Part shown: in pieces, positions 1 through 9,822 of the stretch
Position numbering within the stretch: position 1 is the stretch's first letter
How the letters are laid out: the number at the start of each line of letters is the position of its first letter
Source of the DNA: Thermoplasmata archaeon
GTDB lineage: Archaea > Thermoplasmatota > Thermoplasmata > UBA184
Direction of reading: 5' to 3'
Length of the DNA stretch: 64,000 nt
Assembly: GCA_021826525.1 (NCBI GenBank)
Contig: JAKAZU010000002.1
Span: 62,001-126,000, forward strand
Notes under the pieces: model-generated
Seen by the model: only the letters and a program-made list of their open reading frames with translations
Database searches by the model: none
Told to the model about the DNA's origin: nothing
Program-made: the position numbers and the translations under genes

Positions 1-589
1 TGCCCGCGCTGGCCACGAAGATCTCGTTGTTCTGGGGGTCGTAGGCGAGGGCGTACGGCTCGTTGGTCACCGAGATGCTCGCGATGACGACCTGATTGGT
101 CGCCCCGTCGATGACCGTGAGATTGCTGGATCCCTTGTTCGCGACGTACAGGTAGCCGTTCGCCGGGTCATACGCCACGCTATACGGGTCTGGCCCGACG
201 GGAATCTTAGGGTCGACGACGTGGTCGATCGGCCCCGCGACCACGAACGTTCCGGAAGCGCTCGGGGATCTCACCTGGCGCCCCCACTGATTCGTGAGCG
301 CGTAACTGTAGGTGCCGTTCGGAAGCGGCACGCGGATATCGCTTCGGGTTCCGACGCTCCATTCGCTGCCGTTCACGTTCACCGACCAGACAACGTTCCA
401 CGGAAGGCCGGTCTCGTTGAACGTCTCGTAGTACACCGGAGTGGTCGGGGGTGCGTCTCGTCCCCCTGCCACAGGGCTCGAAGCCACGACGGCGCCAGCG
501 TGGCTCGCGGGAACGGCCCATCCGGCCGCCAGAAGGACCGGGACCGCTAGGAGGGCGAACACCACGCGCACGCGGCCCCCATCGGGCAT
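1..589 (-). CDS. Secreted YVTN beta-propeller surface protein, N-terminal part (runs off window)
   Basis: This gene begins at ATG 589 on the minus strand and is cut by the window edge, so about 196 residues are visible. The N-terminus has an Arg-containing start followed by a hydrophobic stretch (VVFALLAVPVLLAAGWAVPA) ending near an Ala-rich cleavage region, which is a likely signal peptide. Residues about 50-115 form a module with the motif FNETGLPWNVVWSV. A near-identical motif closes the partial protease at the other end of the window. From about residue 125 there are two YVTN-type propeller repeats (PYSVAYDPANGYLYVAN and PYALAYDPQNNEIFVAS). Function is probably extracellular, as a surface-layer or binding protein; no enzymatic residue is visible. 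NxS/T sequons suggest N-glycosylation. The family of the full protein cannot be settled because the C-terminus is missing. Confidence 0.8.
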   Translation of the reverse strand, partial: MPDGGRVRVVFALLAVPVLLAAGWAVPASHAGAVVASSPVAGGRDAPPTTPVYYETFNETGLPWNVVWSVNVNGSEWSVGTRSDIRVPLPNGTYSYALTNQWGRQVRSPSASGTFVVAGPIDHVVDPKIPVGPDPYSVAYDPANGYLYVANKGSSNLTVIDGATNQVVIASISVTNEPYALAYDPQNNEIFVASAG

Positions 590-726
590 GGCCCTCCCTT
601 CCTGCCACCCGCCTCCTCCCCGAACAGGGGACCGCCGCTCTTCTATTTATTCGGGGGCATTCGGACGGGCCGGGGGTGGTACCCGGCCCTGGAGGTCGTC
701 CGGCCGCCGTAATCGAGGCCCGACGT

Positions 727-736
727 TTCATATACC
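727..736 (+). promoter_or_regulatory. TATA/box A upstream of initiator tRNA-Met
   Basis: The AT-rich string ttcatatacc stands out from GC-rich surroundings. It is centred about 28 nt before the first base of the tRNA, the spacing expected for an archaeal TBP site. Assigned by position and composition only. Confidence 0.5.
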
Positions 737-758
737 GACCTCCACTACCGCCGCGCGC

Positions 759-863
759 AGCGGGGTAGGGTAGTCAGGAAAACGGACCGGGGATTCTCCG
801 TCCGCCCTGAGATCCCGACGGGCTCATAACCCGTAGATCCATGGTTCAAATCCATGCCCCGCT
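759..863 (+). tRNA. Initiator tRNA-Met (CAT) with probable D-loop intron
   Basis: The acceptor stem AGCGGGG (759-765) pairs perfectly with CCCCGCT (857-863). The anticodon arm ACGGG-CTCATAA-CCCGT lies at 818-834 and the T arm CATGG-TTCAAAT-CCATG at 840-856. An A1:U72 first pair and three consecutive G:C pairs in the anticodon stem are hallmarks of the archaeal initiator. Read directly, the D region is about 31 nt too long. Removing roughly 780-810 gives a normal 74-nt tRNA with D arm GGGTAGTCAGGAGATCCC. The extra segment folds into a bulge-helix-bulge-like element: CAGG/CCTG central helix, an A-rich bulge, then CGGAC/GTCCG. I infer a splicing-endonuclease intron near position 20/21. The exact cut may shift by one nucleotide. 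No CCA is encoded. Confidence 0.85.
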
Positions 864-982
864 ATCACTCCGCGGCGGTATGAAACGAGCCAGAGCACGC
901 CCCGGAGCCGCCCGGCTCAGGTCGGGGAACCTCCGACGGTCATCGCCGAAATACAGATACGCGCGCGCGCATCGAGAGTTCG

Positions 983-1450
983 ATGGCCGAAACACGGTTT
1001 CCCACGATCGCGGTCGCGACGGACGGTTCGGTCCCCGCGAACGAAGCCTTGGACGTGGCGATCGATCTCGCGAGGCGCTACGGTTCGTCGCTCACCGTAC
1101 TCGCGGTCGCCCCGCTTCAGCCGACCTTTCTCGCGGGGAGCGAGGCTTACGTCCCCCCCACGCCCCCGGTCATCGACCTACCGTACTACCGGCGGCAGGT
1201 AGATGAGGCCCTTGCGAAAGCCCGGGCCGCCGGGATCGCGGAGGTAAAGGGACTCGTCATGGAGGGGGTCCCGATCGACGAGATTCTTGTGCATCTCGAG
1301 AAGCACCCCCCCTCGCTCGTCGTGGTCGGTTCGCGCGGTCTGAGCCGCGGCAAACGACTACTGCTCGGCAGCGTCTCCACGGCGGTCGTTCAGGGGTTCA
1401 AGGATGCGGTGCTCGTCGTGCATCCCCGGGCTACGAAGCCCTCGCCGTAA
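983..1450 (+). CDS. Universal stress protein, UspA family
   Basis: A 155-residue single-domain UspA protein, the usual length of the family. The N-terminal strand TIAVATDGS is followed by helices. The ATP-binding signature G-x2-G-x9-G-S appears near residues 116-131 (GSRGLSRG then LLGS), with the terminal strand DAVLVVHPR. ATP-binding members of this family act as stress-responsive nucleotide sensors; the exact role here is unknown. The start ATG is about 30 nt after an AT-rich box (aaatacagata, near 949-959), consistent with a leaderless transcript. The gene converges on rpl10e and their coding ends overlap by about 20 bp. Confidence 0.9.
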   Translation: MAETRFPTIAVATDGSVPANEALDVAIDLARRYGSSLTVLAVAPLQPTFLAGSEAYVPPTPPVIDLPYYRRQVDEALAKARAAGIAEVKGLVMEGVPIDEILVHLEKHPPSLVVVGSRGLSRGKRLLLGSVSTAVVQGFKDAVLVVHPRATKPSP

Positions 1451-1940
1451 CGATCGAGAGGCGTGTCGGGACCGGGAGCTTGTGGGAGGCCTTGCGCAAC
1501 GCCTCCTTCGCGTCCTCGATGTGAGCCAGGGTCGTGTAGATCGTCAGAAGGTCGCTCCCGATCTGGGCGCGTACGGCGTGACCGACCGGCTTGCCGAAGG
1601 CACGCCGCATCCCATCCGAGATACGGTCCGCTCCCGCGCCCATGGCCATCTTGTGCTCGCGCAGGATCGCGTGAGGGTACCGGCGCACCTTGAGGTGATA
1701 CTGGTTGGGCGCGGCCTTCTCGAGCACGCGGACTGCGCTGACCCGGGCGGCTTCGAGCGCGATGTCCCGGACCTGACCCGCCTCCTCCGTCCCTAGGGTG
1801 AGGGATACGGGGAAGGTTTCCTTCAGATTCCCCGTGTCGAACTGGGTGACCCGGCAGACCGGTATCCCTCCCATGTACTCGTGGCGCGTGTAGATCTGGC
1901 CCTCGATCTTACGATACATGCGGGCCGGCTTGCGCGTCAT
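1431..1940 (-). CDS. rpl10e: 50S ribosomal protein L10e (L16 homologue)
   Basis: This 169-residue protein matches archaeal/eukaryotic L10e (bacterial L16), a large-subunit protein near the peptidyl-transferase centre and tRNA path. It begins MTRKPARMYRKIEGQ and carries the conserved central MAMGAGADRISDGMRRAFGKP region that in this family approaches tRNA on the ribosome. Length and motif order are normal. Its ATG overlaps the stop codon of the upstream pantoate kinase gene (ATGA at 1937-1940), so the two are probably translated from one mRNA. The 3' end overlaps the convergent uspA by about 20 bp. Confidence 0.95.
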   Translation of the reverse strand: MTRKPARMYRKIEGQIYTRHEYMGGIPVCRVTQFDTGNLKETFPVSLTLGTEEAGQVRDIALEAARVSAVRVLEKAAPNQYHLKVRRYPHAILREHKMAMGAGADRISDGMRRAFGKPVGHAVRAQIGSDLLTIYTTLAHIEDAKEALRKASHKLPVPTRLSIVTARAS

Positions 1941-2893
1941 GGGGCGCGGCGAGCCTCGCCCCCTCTAAAATCCTTGCGGAGTGCCGGGGGGCCTGCCAAG
2001 GCCGTCGGTAGGACTCGCGCCCCGGTTCGCGCCAGCGACACCTCGACGGCGCGGGACTCGTGGGTCTGTAGGACACGCGCTATCCGATCGCGCACGCTGG
2101 ACCGGCGGGCCAACACGAAGAAGCTCGAACCGAACATCGTCTGGGCCGCCCAGGCATCCGGGCCCCGCAGGGCGTGGATCCGGCGGAGGAGCGGAGGAGG
2201 TGCGAGACGTACGCGATCGGTGAATCGCTCGCTCGCCTCGGCAAACCTCTCGAGCGAGGGGTGCGCGAGGAGCCCGTCCAAGTCGCGCGCCGCTCGATGG
2301 ATCCGCGCGCGCATCCGGGGATTGGAGAGCACGCGGGACGTGGCGATGCGCGGGCCGGCGACGCCGACCCATACCGTGGATCGGGAGGATAGGTGGCGGA
2401 TCTTTCCCCAGGGCGGGATCCCCGGCTTCGAGCGGAGCTCGATCCCTCCACCGAGGATCGCGGCGACCCCACCCAGTCCGGTGCCGCCGTCAAGTTCAGA
2501 GAGGTGCGCGGCCTGGATCGCCGACGGACGGCTCTGCCCGACGAGCGAACCTACCGCGAGCGTGGCGGCGAGGGTTCCCGCCGCGCTCATTCCAAACCCT
2601 TGGCCCACCGGTAGCTCGTGGCGTACTCGCACGACGAGATGTCCTCTCGCCCGAACCCCGAGTCGACGGATGGCATCCTCCGTGACGGGGAGCGGGGTGC
2701 CGGCATCGTCCATCGCCGCGATGGAGTTCCGGGGCCCCGGCCGCAGCGTCGCGGTCGCGTAGGCTCCGAGTTCGAGGACCAAGCCCGCGCCTTGCGAGCC
2801 GGCCGCGCGTGGGTCGGAACCCTGCGACGCGGGTCGGAAGATGCCTGTGATGTGGCCGGGGGCAAAGGCCCGCGCGCTTCGACTCCGTTCCAT
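1937..2893 (-). CDS. Pantoate kinase (archaeal CoA biosynthesis, GHMP kinase fold)
   Basis: A 318-residue archaeal pantoate kinase. It phosphorylates pantoate as the first step of the archaeal PoK/PPS route to 4'-phosphopantothenate and CoA. The N-terminus (SARAFAPGHITGIF) and the GHMP-type ATP loop LPVGQGFGMSAAGTLA (about residues 98-113) are typical. I start at ATG 2893 because the family N-terminus begins there; the frame stays open far upstream only because it runs antisense to PAN. A TATA-like box on the minus strand lies at about 2930-2940. The gene is translationally coupled to rpl10e by a 4-nt overlap and diverges from PAN. Classical Thermoplasmatales are reported to use another CoA route, so its presence argues for a lineage outside that order (inference). 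Confidence 0.85.
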   Translation of the reverse strand: MERSRSARAFAPGHITGIFRPASQGSDPRAAGSQGAGLVLELGAYATATLRPGPRNSIAAMDDAGTPLPVTEDAIRRLGVRARGHLVVRVRHELPVGQGFGMSAAGTLAATLAVGSLVGQSRPSAIQAAHLSELDGGTGLGGVAAILGGGIELRSKPGIPPWGKIRHLSSRSTVWVGVAGPRIATSRVLSNPRMRARIHRAARDLDGLLAHPSLERFAEASERFTDRVRLAPPPLLRRIHALRGPDAWAAQTMFGSSFFVLARRSSVRDRIARVLQTHESRAVEVSLARTGARVLPTALAGPPALRKDFRGGEARRAP

Positions 2894-2992
2894 TCCCCTC
2901 ACCCCCCTCGCGCCGCTCGACCGGTCACTCCTTATAAACGAGGACGTATTCGTTAAGTCGACGGGGCGACCTTCCGTCCTCCAACCACACCG

Positions 2993-4198
2993 ATGAGCGA
3001 TTCTGAAGCTCCCGTTGCCGGGCAGGACTCGTTCGACCGCATGAACTTCCTCGAACTGAGGAACACGCAGTTGGCGGAAGCGATCAAGCGGGTCGAGAGC
3101 GAACGGCACTACATGGAGTCGGAGATCCTCCGACTGCAGCGCGAGGTCAAGCGGCTCAAGACCGAACTCGACCGGCTCCGGTACCCGCCGCTCATCGTGG
3201 GTAGCGTGCGGGACGTACTCACGGACGGTCGCGTGATCGTGAAGTCCTCGACCGGCCCCGACTTCGTCGTCAACTCGGCAGAGAACGTCGAGCACGCGAA
3301 GATGACGATCGGCAGCCGGGTTGCACTCAACAAGCAGACGCTCGCGGTCATGGGCGTGCTGCCCGCATCGGTCGACCCCCTCGTCACGGCGAGCGAGATC
3401 GTCGACAAACCCGCGATCACCTACGAGGACATCGGCGGGCTCATGGATCAGATCCGCGACATTCGCGAGGCGGTCGAATATCCTCTTCTGCGCGCCGAGC
3501 TCTATCGGAAGGTCGGCGTCGATCCGCCGAAGGGCGTACTCCTCGTTGGCTCGCCCGGAACCGGCAAGACGCTGATCGCAAAGGCCGTGGCGCATCACAC
3601 CAATGCGACGTTCATCCGTCTCGTCGGGAGCGAGCTCGTCCAGAAGTACATTGGCGAGGGAGCGCGGCTCGTCCGCGAGCTCTTCCAGCTCGCGAAGGAG
3701 AAGGCGCCCACGATCATCTTCATCGACGAGGTCGACTCCATTGGAGCGAAGCGCCTGGAGGTGGCCACTAGCGGGGACCGCGAGGTCCAGCGGACGTTGA
3801 TGCAGCTGCTCGCCGAGATGGACGGCTTCGAGCCCCTGTCCAACGTCAAGATCATCGCGGCGACGAACCGTCCGGACATCCTCGACGATGCACTGCTGCG
3901 CCCGGGTCGCTTCGACCGGATCATCGAGATCCCGGTGCCGACTCCCGCGGGACGCGCCGAGATCTTCCGGATCCACTCCCGGGGCATGGCGATTCGCGAC
4001 GTGATCGACTTCGAGGCGCTCGCCGCCCGATGCGAAGGCGTGACGGGTGCCGACATCAAGTCGATCTGTACCGAGGCCGGGATGTGGGCGATCCGAGAGG
4101 AGCGCGACCACGTGCTCGCGACGGATTTTGACCGCGCCGTCGAGAAGGTCGTTGGGGACGAGGAACTCCGCAAGGAATCCGTCACAATGTTCGCTTGA
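2993..4198 (+). CDS. pan: Proteasome-activating nucleotidase (PAN)
   Basis: A 401-residue AAA ATPase that unfolds substrates and feeds them into the 20S proteasome. Order of parts: N-terminal coiled coil (about 20-62), OB-like domain (about 70-130), and AAA domain with Walker A GSPGTGKT (186-193), Walker B IIFIDE (about 241-246) and the second-region-of-homology LLRPGRFDR. The position that is usually Pro in the P-loop (GPPGTGKT) is Ser. The C-terminus ends in Met-Phe-Ala, where PAN normally carries the hydrophobic-Tyr-X docking motif; see findings. The beta subunit (44186-44860) and CDC48 are elsewhere in the window. The gene is divergent from pantoate kinase and preceded by AT-rich sequence around 2947-2957. 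Confidence 0.95.
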   Translation: MSDSEAPVAGQDSFDRMNFLELRNTQLAEAIKRVESERHYMESEILRLQREVKRLKTELDRLRYPPLIVGSVRDVLTDGRVIVKSSTGPDFVVNSAENVEHAKMTIGSRVALNKQTLAVMGVLPASVDPLVTASEIVDKPAITYEDIGGLMDQIRDIREAVEYPLLRAELYRKVGVDPPKGVLLVGSPGTGKTLIAKAVAHHTNATFIRLVGSELVQKYIGEGARLVRELFQLAKEKAPTIIFIDEVDSIGAKRLEVATSGDREVQRTLMQLLAEMDGFEPLSNVKIIAATNRPDILDDALLRPGRFDRIIEIPVPTPAGRAEIFRIHSRGMAIRDVIDFEALAARCEGVTGADIKSICTEAGMWAIREERDHVLATDFDRAVEKVVGDEELRKESVTMFA

Positions 4199-4376
4199 TC
4201 CCGCGGTCGAGGGACGAGTTCGGCCTCATCGCTGTCGTTCCGAAGTGAGACTCGACGGTTGCCGGCGAGGGAACCGGGGTGTCCAACGCGGATCTCGTAT
4301 CCGCTGTCGGCGGCCCACCCCGGACCCGGTCGGAGACGCGGGGAGCGGTATCGAGGCGTGGTCCTGACGAAGTCGA

Positions 4377-5314
4377 CTACCGGGCCGAAGTCAGCTCTGC
4401 GCGCGCGACGATCCGAGGCCCGCTACCCACGTTGAGGTCGAATAGGTAGGCGGGCTGCCCCGCCGCATAGACTATCGGGCGATCGGTCTTGATGCGCGCG
4501 CGGGGCCCCGAGCGCTCTTCGACCGACATCGGTACGGTCTGCATCCCGACCGCGACCGACATCCGAGATCCGACCCCCCAATCTCCCTTGTAATAGCGGC
4601 ACGGGACGAGGCGTTCGCCCACCAGGTCCGCACCGGCGTTGAGCGACCCGGCCGGGGCCAAGACCTGTCCGCGTTCGACCTGGTCGACCTCGACGCCCTT
4701 CAGCGCTACTCCCACGCGCTCGCCGGCCCCGGCCTCCTTGACGTCGACATCGTGAACCTGGATCGACCGGATCTCCACGACCGTGTCGGTCGGCCACAGT
4801 CGAAGTGGCTCGTGCGCCCGGAGCGTTCCCCGACGCACTACCCCCAGAGCGACCGTTCCGACCCCTTTGACCGGGAAGACGTGGTCGAGCGGCACCGCGA
4901 CCGGACCCGAGTCGGTGGGAGCCCTCCATGCTTGGACGGTTTCTCGCAGTTGGGGAACATCCAGCGGAATCCGCGGTGCGGACTCGAGACGGCTGCCTCT
5001 CAGCGCCCGCCCCAGCTCGTCCGTCCCGACGGCCGCGCCGGTGACGATCGTGGTCGGCAGATCGAAGAGCTCCACGGTCGCAATCGTCTCGGCGACCGGG
5101 CGCGACAGCTCCGGGACGACGAGCAGGCATCGGTCGGCCATCGCAAGCGCCGAGAGGAGCGGCGCGAACTTTTCCGGGAACTGCGTCGGCTCGACGAGGG
5201 TCGTATGGTGATCGTCGTGGTTCGAGTCGAACAGCGTGAGGTCGGATTGCGTACTCTTCTTTCCGAGCTGCGACGCCACGCCGTGCGCTCCGACCACCGC
5301 GACCGTGACGCCAC

Positions 5315-5318
<4 letters not shown>
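4377..5318 (-). CDS. SelB-like translation-factor paralogue with degenerate GTPase domain (aSelBL type)
   Basis: A 313-residue protein with an EF-Tu/SelB layout but an eroded G domain. Residues 1-125 keep the fold pattern (VAVVGAHG, then LLVVPELSRP), but the canonical GHVDHGKT loop, the DxPG switch and the NKxD base-recognition motif are not present. Residues about 140-225 form a clear domain II beta-barrel (PLDHVFPVKGVGTVALG, RSIQVHDVDV, GVALKGVEVDQVERGQVLA), followed by a domain III-like segment to the end. This matches the archaeal SelB-like family, which is known to lose GTP-binding residues. Function is unknown. Selenocysteine use is not implied. Its ATG overlaps the clpB stop by 4 nt, so the pair is probably one transcript. 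Confidence 0.75.
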
Positions 5319-7924
<2,606 letters not shown>

Positions 7925-7950
7925 GGGACCCATTTGCACCGTCGCGAGCC

Positions 7951-7960
7951 GATTTAAGTG
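7951..7960. promoter_or_regulatory. Shared TATA element between divergent clpB and pyrD
   Basis: The string gatttaagtg contains a near-palindromic TTTAA core in a spacer of only about 46-55 bp. It is about 25 nt upstream of the GTG of pyrD on the plus strand. It is about 22 or 31 nt upstream of the two candidate clpB starts on the minus strand. No second AT-rich box exists in the spacer, so one TBP site may serve both directions. Confidence 0.55.
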
Positions 7961-7979
7961 CGTCTCCCGTCCCGACGCC

Positions 7980-8924
7980 GTGCCCGATCTCTCGGTAGAG
8001 CTTGCCGGAATTCCGCTCAGAAACCCCTTACTCCTCGCGTCGGGAATTTGGGGTGAGAGCGGGCGGTCCTTGATCGGAGCCTGGGACGCCGGGGCCGGGG
8101 GGGTGGTCACCAAATCGATTGGGTCGCGGCCGAGGCCCGGGTACCCGAACCCGACGGTCGAGGAGTTCGATTCGTGGGGGATGCTGAACGCGATGGGGTT
8201 GCCCAACCCGGGGATCGCCGAGTATCCACGCGAGATCCGGGCGGCGCGCGACCACGGCGTGCTCGTCATCGGGTCGATCTTCGGCGGGACCGCCGAGGAG
8301 TTCGCTCGCTTGGCCCGGGAGATGGCGACGACCGGGGTCATCGCCCTCGAGCTCAATCTGAGCTGCCCTCACGCCGAAGGGTTCGGCACCGAGATCGGGA
8401 GCGACCCGAAGGACGTAGAGGAGGTGGTCCGCGCGGTGGTGCGCGAGGTGAAGGTCCCGGTGATCGCCAAAATCACTCCGAATGCGGCGGACCCGGCGGA
8501 GCTGGCCGTCGCGGCCGAGAAAGCGGGAGCGAAGGGGATCAGTGCGATCAACACCGTTCGGGGCCTGGCGATCGACACCACGCTCGCGCGTCCGGTGCTG
8601 GCCCATGGCATTGGGGGCCTCAGCGGTCCGGCGATCAAGTCGGTCGGGCTCGCCGCCGTCTGGCAGATCTACCGCAGGGTCCAGATCCCGATCGTCGGAG
8701 TCGGTGGGATATCGAGCGGCGAGGACGTGCTCGAGTACGTTATGGCGGGCGCCCGCGCGGTCGAGATCGGCACCGCCGTGGCGCGCGAAGGGGTACGGGT
8801 CTTCGGTCGGATCGCTCAGGAGCTCGACCGCGTGCTCTCCGAACGCGGAACGGATCGGCTCGGGAGCCTGGTGGGAGCGGCTCACCGGGGTTTCGAGATA
8901 CCGACCGCCGACTTCCCGCCGTGA
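7980..8924 (+). CDS. pyrD: Dihydroorotate dehydrogenase, class 1B catalytic subunit
   Basis: A 314-residue FMN enzyme that oxidises dihydroorotate to orotate in pyrimidine synthesis. The N-terminus DLSVELAGIPLRNPLLLASG, the catalytic loop NLSCPHAEGFG with Cys near residue 129 (class 1 base) and the FMN phosphate site VGVGGISSGEDVLEYVMAGA are all present. I chose GTG 7980 because the family N-terminus begins there and a TATA box lies 25 nt upstream (leaderless). Upstream in-frame codons run antisense through clpB and are not credible. The next gene encodes the PyrK-type electron-transfer subunit, which fits a class 1B NAD-linked enzyme. Confidence 0.93.
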   Translation: MPDLSVELAGIPLRNPLLLASGIWGESGRSLIGAWDAGAGGVVTKSIGSRPRPGYPNPTVEEFDSWGMLNAMGLPNPGIAEYPREIRAARDHGVLVIGSIFGGTAEEFARLAREMATTGVIALELNLSCPHAEGFGTEIGSDPKDVEEVVRAVVREVKVPVIAKITPNAADPAELAVAAEKAGAKGISAINTVRGLAIDTTLARPVLAHGIGGLSGPAIKSVGLAAVWQIYRRVQIPIVGVGGISSGEDVLEYVMAGARAVEIGTAVAREGVRVFGRIAQELDRVLSERGTDRLGSLVGAAHRGFEIPTADFPP

Positions 8925-8928
8925 CAGG

Positions 8929-8935
8929 CTTTAAC
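8929..8935 (+). promoter_or_regulatory. TATA-like box before pyrK
   Basis: The string ctttaac starts a few nt after the pyrD stop and is centred about 24 nt before the GTG of the electron-transfer subunit. This suggests that the gene also has its own leaderless start, besides any readthrough from pyrD. Confidence 0.45.
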
Positions 8936-8955
8936 GGCGGCTCTATAGCGTTGCC

Positions 8956-9732
8956 GTGCATCGGATCGTGGAGATCGAGGATCGCGTCCTCGAGACCCCT
9001 TCCACTGTGACGTGGCGCTTCCCCTACGCGGAGCCCTGCGCCCCCGGCCAGTTCGTGATGGTCTGGATCCCGGGGGACGACGAGCTGCCGATGTCGCTCT
9101 CCTACACCGACGGACCGTCCAAGGGGGTGACGATCAAGGCCATGGGCTCTACCACCCGTCACGTTCAGTCCCTTCCCACCGGCACCCGAATCGGGATTCG
9201 GGGCCCCTACGGTAACCGGTTCGACCTCACTCCACGGCGCATCCTCGTCGTCGGCGGAGGATCCGGCACCGCTGTCCTCGCCCCGGGCGCAGAACAGGCC
9301 CTGCGATCCGGTGCGCAGGTCACCTGCGCGCTCGGAGCGACGACCGAGCTCGAGCTCCTATTTGCGAAGCGCTTGACCGCGGCGGGTGCGCGCGTCGAGG
9401 TGTCGACCGACGACGGGACGGCCGGCACGCCCGGGTTCGTCACGGCCGTCGCCGATCGGCTGCTCGCCGAAGGATCGTTCGACGCGGTGTGGACGTGCGG
9501 ACCCGAAGTGATGATGCGCAAGGTCGCGGAGTCGGCGCGCTCTCGGGGCATCATCGGATACGGCTCGGTCGAGCGTCATATGAAGTGCGCCCTCGGGATG
9601 TGCGATGCCTGCTCGCTGGGGCCGTACCACGTCTGTGTGGATGGGCCCGTCTTCCGTACCGAGACGCTCCTCTCCCTGGAGGAGTTCGGCCGTACGAAGC
9701 GGGACCCGTCGGGAAGACGGGTACCGCTGTAG
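8956..9732 (+). CDS. pyrK: Dihydroorotate dehydrogenase electron-transfer subunit (PyrK type)
   Basis: A 258-residue ferredoxin-reductase-family flavoprotein that passes electrons from PyrD to NAD(P)+. The FAD-binding barrel is at the N-terminus (PGQFVMVWIPG, MSLSY). The nucleotide-binding half starts at ILVVGGGSGTAVLAP. Near the C-terminus four cysteines (about 211, 216, 219, 228; spacing C-x4-C-x2-C-x8-C) form the [2Fe-2S] site in the order typical of PyrK. It starts at GTG 8956, 31 nt after the pyrD stop, with its own TATA-like box between. Confidence 0.9.
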   Translation: MHRIVEIEDRVLETPSTVTWRFPYAEPCAPGQFVMVWIPGDDELPMSLSYTDGPSKGVTIKAMGSTTRHVQSLPTGTRIGIRGPYGNRFDLTPRRILVVGGGSGTAVLAPGAEQALRSGAQVTCALGATTELELLFAKRLTAAGARVEVSTDDGTAGTPGFVTAVADRLLAEGSFDAVWTCGPEVMMRKVAESARSRGIIGYGSVERHMKCALGMCDACSLGPYHVCVDGPVFRTETLLSLEEFGRTKRDPSGRRVPL

Positions 9733-9822
9733 TGGGCCCAGAGCTGCGGAACGCGGAAAGGGCCCCGGCCCCGCCGAATGGTTTATAGTGGCCGCTCACT
9801 ACCAAATCGCAAGGTACATTTT

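Noticed and set aside
2894..4111. Long upstream extension of the pantoate kinase frame on the minus strand
   Set aside because: It runs antisense through PAN, and the family N-terminus begins at ATG 2893; a 724-residue fusion has no recognisable extra domain.
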